A DNA stretch of 64,000 bases from Thalassocella blandensis (GCA_902141825.1 CABFPG010000001.1:558001-622000), one strand, 5' to 3'; shown: positions 1 through 9,477, numbered from the stretch's first letter. The notes: generated by a model not told the origin, from the sequence alone. Numbers and translations: made by a program.

Positions 1-550
1 TTTCTCTTCCAGGAATCATATCCAGCTTTCCGCCATAGGCAGGAATCCAGAAGCTGTGAATAACATCTGCCGTTGTTAGAGTAAGTGAGACTGGACGATT
101 TACTGGAATACGTAACTCATTTGCCGTTTCTATTTTTCGGCCATCAGGTAGCGTGTAGATGAATCGCCACCACCATTGTTCGCCAACCACATCAATGCTT
201 AAAGCTTCCGAACTGCGAACTATCTTTTCTGCATTGGCGAGTAAAATAAAACCATAGATAAGCAATATCGTCAGCAGTACCGTGGGAAACACAATGCCGC
301 CGACCACAATATTCTTATCAGATGTGAGCTTTCTCTTCCAATTATCAGGCGCAAATAAGGCCACTCCGGTGAGCAACATAATGAATAGCGTGACCGCAAT
401 CGCGCCATAGGTCATGAGGTGAGTCAACCACACAATGCTATCTGCGTAAGGACCAGCACTGCTAAACATTGACTGCTCAGTTTTGCATCCAAGCAGACCA
501 GCAGTTAGAAGAAGAAAAATAAATCTAATCGTATACTTCAAGCGCATCAT
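1..550 (-). CDS. coxB: Cytochrome c oxidase subunit II, N-terminal part (cut by window edge)
   Basis: This is the first ~183 codons of subunit II of a heme-copper oxidase, which receives electrons at its CuA site and passes them to subunit I in the inner membrane. The N-terminus is a lipoprotein-type signal with lipobox Leu-Leu-Gly-Cys. Two membrane segments follow (around residues 34-56 and 77-100), then the periplasmic motif GEQWWWRF and the segment VIHSFWIP, whose His is a CuA ligand in the family. The remaining CuA Cys/His ligands lie beyond the edge. Its ATG overlaps the stop of the upstream cytochrome gene as ATGA (547-550), so the two are likely translationally coupled. Subunit I should follow outside the window. 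Confidence 0.93.
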   Translation of the reverse strand, partial: MMRLKYTIRFIFLLLTAGLLGCKTEQSMFSSAGPYADSIVWLTHLMTYGAIAVTLFIMLLTGVALFAPDNWKRKLTSDKNIVVGGIVFPTVLLTILLIYGFILLANAEKIVRSSEALSIDVVGEQWWWRFIYTLPDGRKIETANELRIPVNRPVSLTLTTADVIHSFWIPAYGGKLDMIPGRE

Positions 551-1716
551 AGATTCTCCGTTCCCTGAATGGAATTTTCATGAGCGTTAGTGTTGATAGA
601 TGTATCCGCATTTTTCCTGCTTGATACACTCGCATAATATGCACTCACCGCCTGAATTTGCTTTAATGTCATACGTTTGGCAATTACCCCCATGAGTTCA
701 CCATAACTTGTATGATTACGTCCGCCTCGTTGCCAAAGAATTAATTGGTTTTTCAGGTAATCCTCATATTGTTCGTCCAGCACAGGAAATTGACTGGAAT
801 GTTCTCTGATATGACATTGTGCACACGCGGGTATACGTCGGCTTCTATCGCCGTTTTCTACTAACTTTCTACCAGCTTCAATTAATTTATTTGAATAATC
901 CGGAGTTTCTTGGATCACCTCATCCAGTTGTCCATAATGATTTGCCAAAGCATGAATATCACTTTCACTCAATAAGTGGGCCGCCGGTTCCATGTAGCCA
1001 CTTTCTCGTAAATTCATCTTGTACTCGTGCAAGGCGCGCGCTAGATATTCCGGTTTTTGCCCTCCTAAAACGGGCACATATGAGGTTGTCGCTGGACGAG
1101 TGGAAGTACCATGACATCGACGACAGTTTGTCAGTAGCTCTGTTAGGGGATGAATGTCGGCATCATCATGAATAAATTTTTTGATGTTATTTCCCTGACT
1201 TAACGTTTTATATTCCTGCTCACTTAGATCTGGCAATACACTTAAAAACGCGACTATAGGCCACACTTCATCCTCCCTTGCATGTCCGCTCCACCCTGGC
1301 ATACCTGCATACTGAAGGCCATGTCTGACGATCCAAAACAATTCACGTTTCTTCCACTGACTGACTTCCTCACTCAGGTTTGGTGGTGAAGGAAGCATAT
1401 GGTCGAACACTGGATTAATTCGCATACCCGGAGCACCATGACACACTGCACAGCCACTATGAAAATGAGCAGCGCCTAAGGGCGCTAGCTTTTCGTCGTC
1501 GATATCAGGCACCTTGATATTTTGGCTGTTAACCTGGACTGATCGGTGCATACCTACGGTTAAAAACCAATTTAGCCAGGCGGGATGACCTCGACTGGCA
1601 GCAATATTATAAACGCCTGAATACGCAACCAATAACGCCATAGCCACGGTCACAATGGCAATGGCTCCTATACCGATCCATAAGCGCTTTGCTGTTACAA
1701 CACAAGTTAATCTCAA
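547..1716 (-). CDS. Tri-heme c-type cytochrome of the cox operon
   Basis: This is a membrane-anchored periplasmic cytochrome c of 389 residues. One N-terminal membrane helix (about residues 12-33) is followed by three heme-binding motifs: CAVCH near residue 89, CRRCH near 198 and CAQCH near 299. The TTG start is preferred because an AAGGA lies about nine bases upstream and the upstream ctaG-like gene ends only two bases before it. It probably shuttles electrons to the oxidase whose subunit II starts in its stop codon. A stand-alone tri-heme protein between a CtaG-like factor and coxB is less usual than a heme domain fused to CoxB. The function is inferred from hemes and context. Confidence 0.85.
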   Translation of the reverse strand: MRLTCVVTAKRLWIGIGAIAIVTVAMALLVAYSGVYNIAASRGHPAWLNWFLTVGMHRSVQVNSQNIKVPDIDDEKLAPLGAAHFHSGCAVCHGAPGMRINPVFDHMLPSPPNLSEEVSQWKKRELFWIVRHGLQYAGMPGWSGHAREDEVWPIVAFLSVLPDLSEQEYKTLSQGNNIKKFIHDDADIHPLTELLTNCRRCHGTSTRPATTSYVPVLGGQKPEYLARALHEYKMNLRESGYMEPAAHLLSESDIHALANHYGQLDEVIQETPDYSNKLIEAGRKLVENGDRSRRIPACAQCHIREHSSQFPVLDEQYEDYLKNQLILWQRGGRNHTSYGELMGVIAKRMTLKQIQAVSAYYASVSSRKNADTSINTNAHENSIQGTENL

Positions 1717-1718
1717 GT

Positions 1719-2546
1719 TTATGCATCCTTCCAGTCAGCTACAGCAGAGTCAGCCTGAAACGAAATTGCATTTAACCATCTTACACACAGCACAACGGCA
1801 GCCAGAATGTAAGACATTGGACATGCGACCACCATTAACAGGCCCGCTAATTGCTGTTCATCCAATAAAACTGGGGTATGCATACTGGCATACAAAGATC
1901 GCGGCGAAAAAATCATTAACACTGCAACCAGGCAAAAAATCTTTCCAGTGACCAGTAAAGCCAACATAGATTGCCAGGTTTTATTATGCTCCATACCTAA
2001 AACGCACAACCAAAACCAAAGTGCAGCACCGAACATTAAAACCAGCATAATCCCCGCAGCAGGACCGGAGTGCGAGCCATGTAAATTAAATGGCAGATGG
2101 AAAACAAGAAAGATGGCAAGTTGTATGCTGGTCGCTAACCACAATTTAGCAATAAGAGAGTTAAACAAAGGAGAGAACTGCATCTTTGACTGCAGCAGCC
2201 AGCTGGCAGCTAGACATGCCACGGGCCCCATCAGCGCGATATGTAGAACCATTTGTTTTACAAAGCTGCCATTCACCAGCACATAACACATACAACACAA
2301 AGTTAGTGCCATTAGAAGGCATGCAACCCAAAGGGTAGACTGACGGTAGCGCAAGGCCTGCTCTCCCATGAAGGAAAAATTAATGAATTTCAGGTGGATA
2401 TTGAATGGCCAGCGAAAACGGCATGTATGTAAAGAAAACACCGACACCGTACTTTTAACGCCATTCAGTTTCGTCCGCAATTGCGTCTTCACTAATGCCA
2501 GCAATGCGATAACAATGCCAGCTTGGAACACAGAGAAAGAAGTCAT
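1719..2546 (-). CDS. Caa3-type cytochrome oxidase assembly protein, CtaG-like
   Basis: A polytopic membrane protein with about six to seven hydrophobic segments. It resembles the Caa3_CtaG family, which is linked to assembly of caa3-type oxidases. Recognisable points are the QMVLHIALMGPVACLAA helix and the C-terminal DEQQLAGLLMVVACPMSYI segment, matching the family's DQ-x-LAG-L pattern. The ATG at 2546 is used, but no clear ribosome site precedes it, and a TTG at 2549 and an ATG at 2369 are alternatives. The first ~60 residues match the family poorly and may be diverged. It lies two bases upstream of the tri-heme cytochrome and is first in the visible operon. Confidence 0.78.
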   Translation of the reverse strand: MTSFSVFQAGIVIALLALVKTQLRTKLNGVKSTVSVFSLHTCRFRWPFNIHLKFINFSFMGEQALRYRQSTLWVACLLMALTLCCMCYVLVNGSFVKQMVLHIALMGPVACLAASWLLQSKMQFSPLFNSLIAKLWLATSIQLAIFLVFHLPFNLHGSHSGPAAGIMLVLMFGAALWFWLCVLGMEHNKTWQSMLALLVTGKIFCLVAVLMIFSPRSLYASMHTPVLLDEQQLAGLLMVVACPMSYILAAVVLCVRWLNAISFQADSAVADWKDA

Positions 2547-3059
2547 CAAGGATATGGGATTTGGCAGGGTGTTACTTATTTCACTGGACTTCCCTTTACA
2601 CCACTCGTTTTACCAACAATTAAAAATTGGTATGAATACAGGCCATTAGTTAGCCCTTTTATTAGCCCTTTTGTTGTTTTTAATGCCGAGTTATTCAAAT
2701 TGCAGGCAGTGTAAAACTTATTGCCTGGTTTAATAGGTTTTATCGATCAGTAATAGGATTGAAATGCACCGAGTCATGTGTACTTATCTTAAATCTTAGT
2801 CGCGATCATGCTGATGACATTTTCAAAAGTAGCAATGCAAAGTGCGGTTCAACTCCATTTTCTTTATAAATTTTTCAACGACATTTACAACATTTACAAC
2901 GCATTACCACAACAGACTGGATTTAGTGGTGAGGCATTTGACTCGACAGTTGCCGCAAGTGTCGGGTACTGTCAATTATTCTGATATTTTTTGAGAAATC
3001 AGGATTACATTTTGCATTGACTTTCTGACCATAACTTGGAAGACGTTAGAGAACACTGT
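2547..3059. other. Divergent intergenic region
   Basis: AT-rich spacer between the oxidase operon (minus) and the permease gene (plus), so it should hold both promoters. It contains a short direct repeat (TTAGCCCTTTTAT twice near 2650) and an imperfect hairpin near 2980-3001. No gene, RNA or clear operator was recognised. Confidence 0.5.
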
Positions 3060-4145
3060 ATGTCCCCCAGCAATCAGAAAATTGAAAACAAAACACTAGT
3101 ATTTTTACTTAGCGCCAGCACACTTGCCTTCCTCTGGATATTAACGCCATTCTTTGGTCCACTTTTTTGGGCTTTGGCTATTGCTATTATATTTTATCCC
3201 CTACACGTACATATACTGAATCGCTATCCCGGTCGTCATAATTCGGCTGCCGCACTAACACTTCTGGCTTGTATCATGATTATTGTACTGCCCATCACTA
3301 TCACCACATTGATGGTCGCAGGAGAAATTATGGATTTTTATGAGAAGATTGAAGACGGTGATATTAATCTTGATCAACGACTGGCAAGATTAGATCAAGG
3401 TTTTAGCTCCATTGAATCCTGGGCACAAGGATTTGGTATAGATCTTGGCAATTTAAAGGAACGCTTAAGCTCAGGGTTAACTGCCGGGGGAAAATTCTTT
3501 GCCCAGCATACGTTTAAAGCAGGCATTAATATATTCCAATTTCTCCTCGGTGTTGGTGTTATGCTCTATATGGCCTTCTTTATGATTCGCGATGGCAAGA
3601 AGCTGACAAAAACACTCGTAAAATGTCTGCCATTGCGAGATGATCGAGAATATTTACTCTTCAGTAAAATCGCAGAAGTTATTCGTGCAACGGTCAAAGG
3701 CAATTTAATTGTCGCTATCATTCAGGGCTCTCTCGGTGGCCTTATATTTTGGGTGCTCGGTCTTCCAGGGGCTTTGATCTGGGGCGTGGTGATGGTTGCC
3801 GCATCGCTTATCCCGGCCATTGGCGCTGGCATTGTCTGGGGGCCTGTTGCAATCTACTTGCTATTTAGCGGTGACGTGTGGCAAGGCGTTGTTCTTATCG
3901 CCTGGGGAGGATTGGTAATCGGTCTTGTGGATAATTTGCTACGGCCTGTTCTAGTGGGTCGTGATACAAAGCTTCCTGACTACCTTGTTCTTATCTCCAC
4001 GCTGGGGGGAATCGCCTTAATGGGCGTGAATGGATTTATAACAGGTCCGATCATCGCTGCGATGTTTGTTGCGGTTTGGGGCATATTTTCGAAGGATATG
4101 GCCGATGATGAACAAGAGGATAGACGACTACAGCAAAAATCTTAG
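3060..4145 (+). CDS. AI-2E family transporter (PerM/YdiK-like permease)
   Basis: Polytopic inner-membrane protein of the AI-2E transporter superfamily. Two hydrophobic helices open the protein. A soluble amphipathic stretch (about residues 95-150) follows, then a helix with FMIRDGKK, and then the conserved C-terminal core with the glycine/proline-rich GLPGALIWGVVMVAASLIPAIGA and DNLLRPVLVG motifs. The length is typical for the family. The substrate is unknown; members have been linked to autoinducer-2 export or ion transport. The ATG at 3060 is chosen; an in-frame TTG at 3036 would add eight residues and has no better ribosome site. It is monocistronic, with a hairpin terminator about 140 bases downstream. 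Confidence 0.88.
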   Translation: MSPSNQKIENKTLVFLLSASTLAFLWILTPFFGPLFWALAIAIIFYPLHVHILNRYPGRHNSAAALTLLACIMIIVLPITITTLMVAGEIMDFYEKIEDGDINLDQRLARLDQGFSSIESWAQGFGIDLGNLKERLSSGLTAGGKFFAQHTFKAGINIFQFLLGVGVMLYMAFFMIRDGKKLTKTLVKCLPLRDDREYLLFSKIAEVIRATVKGNLIVAIIQGSLGGLIFWVLGLPGALIWGVVMVAASLIPAIGAGIVWGPVAIYLLFSGDVWQGVVLIAWGGLVIGLVDNLLRPVLVGRDTKLPDYLVLISTLGGIALMGVNGFITGPIIAAMFVAVWGIFSKDMADDEQEDRRLQQKS

Positions 4146-4287
4146 TGGCTTTTTGGCTTTGTGAAGGTTGTGGGCATTCAAGCATTGCGGCCTTTCAAGC
4201 ATTGTGAGCTTTGCGAACATTGTGAACCGTCAATCAACTTTGTTCGCTCTTGCTTGCCTCGGCACGGTTATGTTGTTCCGTTGTTTT

Positions 4288-4324
4288 GAAAAACCGAAAA
4301 AGCCGAGCCCGCCTTCGGTTTTTC
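4288..4324. terminator. Hairpin terminator after the AI-2E gene
   Basis: An 11-bp perfect stem (GAAAAACCGAA at 4288-4298 pairing with TTCGGTTTTTC at 4314-4324) with a 15-base loop. The arms carry A and T tracts, so it could work in both directions. It lies between two convergent genes. Confidence 0.7.
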
Positions 4325-4573
4325 ACCTTGCACTTTTTACTTTGCTTAATTCTGATTGACTTTCTTCGCATAGCATTAATCGAGTCGGTGGGAGTATTCC
4401 ATAGTACATTTATCCATATGTCTTGTTAAGCATTGTTGCGTATCATTTTTGGTACTGATTCACGACACCAAAATGTAATCATTGATTATTCTTAGGACTT
4501 TTTGTCGCGCTTTTTAAATTAAGGGATTCCGTGTATTTCCTTCATCTTTTCGTCCACTTTCCTCTTATTTTTT

Positions 4574-4603
4574 ACCTTACCTTACCTTGCCTTGCCTTAC
4601 CTT
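4574..4603. repeat. Six tandem pentamers (RCCTT)
   Basis: Six perfect 5-base units, ACCTT three times, GCCTT twice, ACCTT once, lie in the intergenic spacer downstream of the EcsC gene stop. The surrounding spacer (4146-4648) also holds loosely repeated CAAGCATTG words around 4178-4205 and no other recognisable feature. Confidence 0.85.
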
Positions 4604-4648
4604 TTGCTTTGGCTCTTTCAACCGCCTTTTAATCAGTTAATTTACTGC

Positions 4649-5581
4649 TTATTTCAACGTTTTTTCCTCGGGGTTTGTATCATTTGTTAAATCCTGTCTG
4701 ATATTCGGGCTTTTGTCCGAGTTGTTATTGGAGGATTGATGCGATGCCGGATTTGTACTTTCACCAGACATGGGCTTTTCTGATTGTCTGGGTAAACTTG
4801 CGTATGCCTCCCGAATAACGGTAGGCCCATAAACTCGCTCCAAACGTCTGACAATGAAATGCCCTTTGGCGATACTTTGAAAGTGCTGGATGAAAGCCGT
4901 ATTAATCAACGCGCCTCCTGCTGCGCCGATTATCGGTATCGCTTGTGCTGCAACTTTCTCCGAAACTGGAATACTAAAACGCAGGGCGACAGAGTGAATA
5001 AATTTGTTTAATACGGGAGCCCCACTATTTGCGAGACCAAATCGTGTTACGTGCTTAGCTGCGTCGGACACGGCTTTAGCTAGCGCAGATCTAACACCAA
5101 AGTAACCGGTCTCAACAGCATCATCATAAGCCTGTGGACCTCCTAGCGCAAAAACTTCTACGCAGGCTAGCTGAGCATCCCTCTCGGTTAAATTCTCCCC
5201 CTGTGACTGCGCAATATCTGCAATGGAGCGCAACATCAAAGTCGTCGAAACCGGCAACTCCAACGCTAACGCAGCAATGCCAAATGCTCCACCGGCAGCT
5301 CCCGTCAACGCCACGCTAATTTTATGTCCCAGGTTACGTGGTGAGCGTTCCGCATTGACGTCTTTAGATAAGGTATGTATCGCGGCATAGAGCGCTGTAT
5401 CCAGCGATTTTGTCGTTACCTGGACAATTCGTTCTCGAGTCGATTCAGGTAAAACACGAATCGCCTTTTCCAACGGGCTTCCAATGGCCCCGGAGATTTT
5501 CGCTGTTAAACTGAGATTTTCCAGAAGGTATTTAGCCTCCTGGAGTTCCTGTATGTGCTCGGTAGAAAGCGTCACGGCCAT
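4649..5581 (-). CDS. EcsC family protein
   Basis: A protein of about 310 residues matching the EcsC family, named after the third gene of a Bacillus ABC-transporter locus and of unknown biochemical role. The central part is alanine/glycine-rich with hydrophobic stretches (GAAGGAFGIAALALELPVST, and IPIIGAAGGALINTAFIQHF), as in other EcsC proteins. The C-terminal ~45 residues are Ser/Asn-rich and likely disordered. The ATG at 5581 is used; a TTG three codons upstream is possible. No strong ribosome site is visible. The lipoprotein gene on the same strand lies 44 bases upstream, so the two may be co-transcribed. Confidence 0.8.
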   Translation of the reverse strand: MAVTLSTEHIQELQEAKYLLENLSLTAKISGAIGSPLEKAIRVLPESTRERIVQVTTKSLDTALYAAIHTLSKDVNAERSPRNLGHKISVALTGAAGGAFGIAALALELPVSTTLMLRSIADIAQSQGENLTERDAQLACVEVFALGGPQAYDDAVETGYFGVRSALAKAVSDAAKHVTRFGLANSGAPVLNKFIHSVALRFSIPVSEKVAAQAIPIIGAAGGALINTAFIQHFQSIAKGHFIVRRLERVYGPTVIREAYASLPRQSEKPMSGESTNPASHQSSNNNSDKSPNIRQDLTNDTNPEEKTLK

Positions 5582-5625
5582 AGTTTTCAACTGGTTACAA
5601 AACGGATTCGTTGTTTATATCACAT

Positions 5626-6312
5626 TTACAAGTGTGTTTTTATTTTCTCTGATGACTTTTGTCCGGATTCCCCGAACGCAATCACTATATACTGTCGCTT
5701 CTTATCATCCAATGCGTCTCCCTCAGTACCGGCCATTACAGTTCCCTCTCCGTTGTTTTCCACCACGCCAGCATTATCCACCACTAATTTTGCAATGTTC
5801 ACTTTATTCTTTTCAAGTTCCTGTCGAATTGCCTCTACTCTTGGTTTTACCAACTCGGAGAAGCCCTGCGATGGGGCCGTCGCATCTATGTTGTCGCCAT
5901 CTATGGCACGAACCGTTATATAACTGGGAACATCCCGACTTAAACCTTCGCTCAATGTGCGAATGTCTTTTGCCGCACCGTCCGTAATTTGACTGGAATT
6001 TTCTGCAAACTGAATTCTTTCATAGTGAGCTTTTACTAGAGGTACCGCAGAAGATTTTTGATGAAGCTCACTGTGAAGTTTACTATTAGGTTCGTTATCT
6101 GACATCCCATTTTTCACGTTTTCATATTCCGCTATTCGCTTTTCCAAAGTAGATCCAGGAATCGGCGCAGGACTGGTTTCAGCGGAAGACTGCAACACGT
6201 CGAATTTATTGATACGTTCCTGTTGTACTTGTGGGTCAGTGTTATCCTCGCAACCGGCTAAGGCTAATACAGCAAGCGAAGATATTGCCATCGTGCCAAT
6301 GAAGGTTTTCAT
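5626..6312 (-). CDS. Lipoprotein with possible OmpA-like C-terminal domain
   Basis: The ATG at 6312 is preceded by a good GAGGTG ribosome site, so the longer reading from 6333 is unlikely. The protein opens with a lipoprotein signal ending Leu-Ala-Gly-Cys. Residues about 100-200 show alternating strands and helices (IQFAENSSQITDGAAKDI, then VKPRVEAIRQELEKNKVNIAKL) loosely resembling the OmpA peptidoglycan-binding fold. The usual Asn/Arg signature of that fold is weak, so the assignment is tentative. It should sit in the outer or inner membrane facing the periplasm. It is followed on the same strand by the EcsC gene. Confidence 0.65.
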   Translation of the reverse strand: MKTFIGTMAISSLAVLALAGCEDNTDPQVQQERINKFDVLQSSAETSPAPIPGSTLEKRIAEYENVKNGMSDNEPNSKLHSELHQKSSAVPLVKAHYERIQFAENSSQITDGAAKDIRTLSEGLSRDVPSYITVRAIDGDNIDATAPSQGFSELVKPRVEAIRQELEKNKVNIAKLVVDNAGVVENNGEGTVMAGTEGDALDDKKRQYIVIAFGESGQKSSEKIKTHL

Positions 6313-6972
6313 AATCACCTCGTCTACATTCAATATTCACTTTGTGTTTCATTACATACTTAATGAAATACAAACACGCAATTAATGTTCCAACAACATA
6401 TCCACTCCAAGGGTATATTAGAAATATGATAGTTTTTCACTACGCAAAATATTGACGCCAATTGACTTTGGGCGTTTTTAACGTGCCTTACTTCACCACT
6501 CTTTTACGGATTTACGGATATACGAACCTTTGGTTTTAGTATTCTCTTGCCGATTGACATGATGACTTAGCATCTCTGCGACATAAACAGTTACGTGACG
6601 GGTGACATAGCTGACCACCTGGTTACTCTGCCACACGACTTACCGGCAGGGCAGATTGCCGCTTAACAAATGAGAATGGAACACAGTTTGCAAAACACTC
6701 CATACACTTTGTTAAAAAGCTTAGTAGAACAGCGCACACAGTGTTGTTAGCAATAGCGGTAGCCGTAATCAACGCAGGGAGAATCAATATCGACGATTCT
6801 TCTTCAATGGTAAAAAATGACAAAACACGTGTAAATCTCACTGACTTACGAGTTATTAGAATCTGGCATTTTATTGTTTAATTTTCAAAGCTCCGTGGAA
6901 TTTTTTCAAACTAACTCACTGTGAATTGACACTTAAAAACCCTTTAAGAGGCCGACGATTAGGAATCTCAAC
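6313..6972. other. Intergenic region without recognised gene
   Basis: Divergent spacer between the lipoprotein (minus) and the small plus-strand gene at 6973. There is a direct repeat of a TTTACGGAT word near 6505-6525. A minus-strand open frame at 6623-6841 looks non-coding: it lacks a ribosome site and has a composition unlike the neighbours. Confidence 0.4.
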
Positions 6973-7437
6973 ATGACGATGCTAACCAAAACAACCGATG
7001 ACATATTAAAACTGACGAGTGATTATCACCAGGCACTTGCATCCAGCCTGGATGAAGGCGCTTACCAAGTGCCTGACGAGCGTTGCGGCTTACTCCTGAA
7101 CTATCTTGCAAACCAGGAATCCAAATTGTGCAGCACCATAAAAAATCTTCGTCGCGATATGAAAGAAAACGAGCTTAGAACGTGGTTTTATGAATACTCA
7201 GATCGTCACGCCATTATACATTCCGATCCACGGGACATTCATTTTTCGACAATGAACCCGGAAGATATACAAGCCTCAATCTCCGACATCCACAACAGCT
7301 TAATAGATCTATATCAGCATATGTATGAACGATCTGAAAACAATACCATCAAACAAAGTATGGGAAACATTGTAGACATGTACCAATCGGCTACAAATCG
7401 CATTAATTTTCACACAGAGGCTGCCAACGAACTGTAA
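6973..7437 (+). CDS. Small helical protein, unknown function
   Basis: A 154-residue, acidic, mostly helical cytoplasmic protein with no signal peptide or membrane segment. The spacing of helices (about 5-30, 35-65, 90-115 and 118-150) suggests a four-helix bundle of ferritin-like or DUF2383-like shape, but the carboxylate/His iron-ligand pattern is not convincing. An AGGA sits just upstream of the ATG. The next gene on the same strand encodes a small membrane protein, so the two may form a stress-type unit. No function can be named. Confidence 0.6.
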   Translation: MTMLTKTTDDILKLTSDYHQALASSLDEGAYQVPDERCGLLLNYLANQESKLCSTIKNLRRDMKENELRTWFYEYSDRHAIIHSDPRDIHFSTMNPEDIQASISDIHNSLIDLYQHMYERSENNTIKQSMGNIVDMYQSATNRINFHTEAANEL

Positions 7438-7525
7438 TCAATCAAGCGGTTCACCCGAGCAGATTTAGCGTATAACAGTGACATAACGCTAGCCATTTAA
7501 GAAAATGTTAAATAGGGGCATGATG

Positions 7526-8056
7526 ATGCTTAAAAAATTACTAACCTCTGAAAGACACCCTTCGAAAGTGGAAGCGGTGTTTAACTCAGCGACGGATGCA
7601 CAACAGGCTCGTCAGCAATTAACCGACTTTACGTTTCTCAGGCCAGACGAAATTATGATTATCGAAAAGAACGATCGGCACTGGTCGAAGAAGGTTGAAC
7701 CTGAGGTTCGCGGAATTCAAAACACGCTACTCAAAACCCATTTTATTTTTGGTGCTGGCGGACTGTTTCTTGGCTGGATTTTCGGTTGGGGATTAACCGT
7801 AGGCGGGATTCCTCTTGCCGCGTCCAATCCAATTCTTGCAACCAGTATGACGGCATTTTTTGGTCTTATGATAGGCTTAATGTTTGCCGGTCTTGCTACC
7901 TTACGTCCAGACCATGATCCAATTGTAGCAAGTACTCGTGCAGCTTTGGAAAGCGGGAAAACAGTATTAATCGTTCATGCGGAGTCACATCGTGGTTTAG
8001 AAAATGCTGAACGCGAGCTGAAGAAAATATCCTCAGAGGTCCATTCCACATTTTAG
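7526..8056 (+). CDS. Small membrane protein, unknown function
   Basis: A protein of about 176 residues. The N-terminal ~70 residues look like a small alpha/beta domain (KVEAVFNSATDAQQARQQL) of the kind seen in general-stress membrane proteins. Two closely spaced glycine-rich membrane helices follow (about 73-95 and 103-125), then a short C-terminal alpha/beta segment. Three consecutive ATGs occur at 7520-7528; the last has an AGGGG seven bases upstream and is chosen. An ATG at 7505 is possible but less well placed. The role is not known. Confidence 0.6.
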   Translation: MLKKLLTSERHPSKVEAVFNSATDAQQARQQLTDFTFLRPDEIMIIEKNDRHWSKKVEPEVRGIQNTLLKTHFIFGAGGLFLGWIFGWGLTVGGIPLAASNPILATSMTAFFGLMIGLMFAGLATLRPDHDPIVASTRAALESGKTVLIVHAESHRGLENAERELKKISSEVHSTF

Positions 8057-8182
8057 TTTAATTTTTAACGCACCATGAGCCATAGACTTTAATTATGCAG
8101 ACCATTTCCCGAGTATTATCTGAGAATTTCTCTGTTGGGTTTGCAGGAGTACGCATTCCAGCGTGCTCTAATATTTAGTGAG

Positions 8183-8240
8183 GATTAGCGATTAGCGATT
8201 AGCGATTAGTGATGTTTAGTGATGTTTAGTGATGCTTAGT
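8183..8240. repeat. Composite short tandem repeat (7-mer then 10-mer)
   Basis: Four 7-base units GATTAGC/T (8183-8210) run directly into three 10-base units GATGTTTAGT, the last with one change (8211-8240). The repeat lies in the 670-base spacer 8057-8730, which otherwise holds a terminator and T-tract repeats but no gene. Confidence 0.9.
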
Positions 8241-8489
8241 GATGTATTAGACACACTGGTTTTTAGAATCTCTGATTTCTTAATAGCTTTCAGCTTATGC
8301 TATCAACATAACCATTAAAGATATCTTAAGCATTAGTTGAGACTACAACTATTTTAGATGTTATCGATTAACAAATGACTTTCATTGAGTTTCTAAGCTG
8401 ATCTTTTACATCACGTACAAGTAAAGCTCTAAGAAAAATTAATCAATAAGGCAACACAGGAAAACACCCCAGATTTATTTCCCCCTTCT

Positions 8490-8519
8490 CTCGCCGCAGT
8501 ACGCGGCGAGGCTTTTTTT
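8490..8519 (+). terminator. Rho-independent terminator
   Basis: An 8-bp GC-rich stem (CTCGCCGC at 8490-8497 with GCGGCGAG at 8503-8510), a five-base loop, then GC and seven Ts. It is followed by four to five loosely repeated T tracts separated by CTAGC-like words up to about 8600. It is far (about 430 bases) from the last plus-strand stop, so it may end an unrecognised transcript. Confidence 0.75.
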
Positions 8520-8730
8520 ACTAGCTTTTTTTACTCGCTTTTTTTATAAGATTTTTTGCTAGATTTTTTAAGAACTATTTTTACCAGCTTTTTTACCAAT
8601 GCTGGCACGCGCTCACCCATAACTTTTCTATTGGGAACAACGGTCTATTACTTTATTACCACTGAAGACTGATTACCGAATGATTATTTCTACAGCAGTA
8701 ACGTCAGTGACTTTAACAACATCCAACATG

Positions 8731-9477
8731 TCAGGGCTCAACAGCTTCTTTTCGATCTAGACGTCCATATTCATTTTCAACTTCACCGTGATCTTGCAGC
8801 CAACGCGCCAATAACCAGCACCCTAATGCCCAGCCAGCGCCCACAGCCCAGCCACCCAATACATCCGTCGGCCAGTGAACGCCCAGATAAATTCGACTTA
8901 AGCCAATAATCAATGTTAAGAACAGACTGATAATTAAAATATACGCTTTAATTCTTCGGCGTTTTTGCGCTCTCGCCAACAATGCTCCCAGCGTAAGATA
9001 GGTACTAGCCGCCAGCATCGAGTGACCACTGGGAAAGCTGGCGGTGTATACACGAGCATCATGAGGAACCAGGTCTGGGCGATCGCGGTCAAATGAGCTC
9101 TTCAGCATCGTACTCACCCCCAGTGCACCGAGTGTTGCGACGATCAATACAATCGCTAATCGACGTTTACCGTCCAACACCATAAACCCACAAACGGCAA
9201 GGGTTAAAATAGTTAGCACTACATTTCCTCCCATGGCGGTTACGTCACGCCCCATCTCTTCGAACCATCCCGGCCCCAAAGGATCGCTCACGTCCTGCGG
9301 GTTGCGCATACTTAAGAGAACAGCTTCATCAAACGTCATGGTTTCGCCTTCCATGACCTCTTCACTCAGTTCAGCAAATCCCCATACTAAAAACAATATC
9401 GTGAACACTGCCAATAACGCTGCAAATTCTCGATTCCCAATCCACCTTAATAATCCAATTACCTTGTGCTTAACCAT
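8731..9477 (-). CDS. PAP2 family membrane phosphatase
   Basis: An integral membrane phosphatase of the PAP2 superfamily, acting on lipid phosphates such as phosphatidic acid or undecaprenyl pyrophosphate. All three motifs are visible: K-x6-RP as KSSFDRDRP near residue 127, PSGH near residue 149, and SR-x5-H-x3-D as SRIYLGVHWPTD near residue 198. About five to six membrane helices are present. It lies 109 bases downstream of the DedA gene on the same strand; since DedA proteins can flip undecaprenyl phosphate or other lipids, the neighbourhood suggests carrier-lipid recycling. The exact substrate is inferred. Confidence 0.9.
   Translation of the reverse strand: MVKHKVIGLLRWIGNREFAALLAVFTILFLVWGFAELSEEVMEGETMTFDEAVLLSMRNPQDVSDPLGPGWFEEMGRDVTAMGGNVVLTILTLAVCGFMVLDGKRRLAIVLIVATLGALGVSTMLKSSFDRDRPDLVPHDARVYTASFPSGHSMLAASTYLTLGALLARAQKRRRIKAYILIISLFLTLIIGLSRIYLGVHWPTDVLGGWAVGAGWALGCWLLARWLQDHGEVENEYGRLDRKEAVEP

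Noticed and set aside
6623-6841. Minus-strand 72-codon frame
   Set aside because: No ribosome site, no neighbour coupling, and hydrophobic/Cys content unlike a real small protein.
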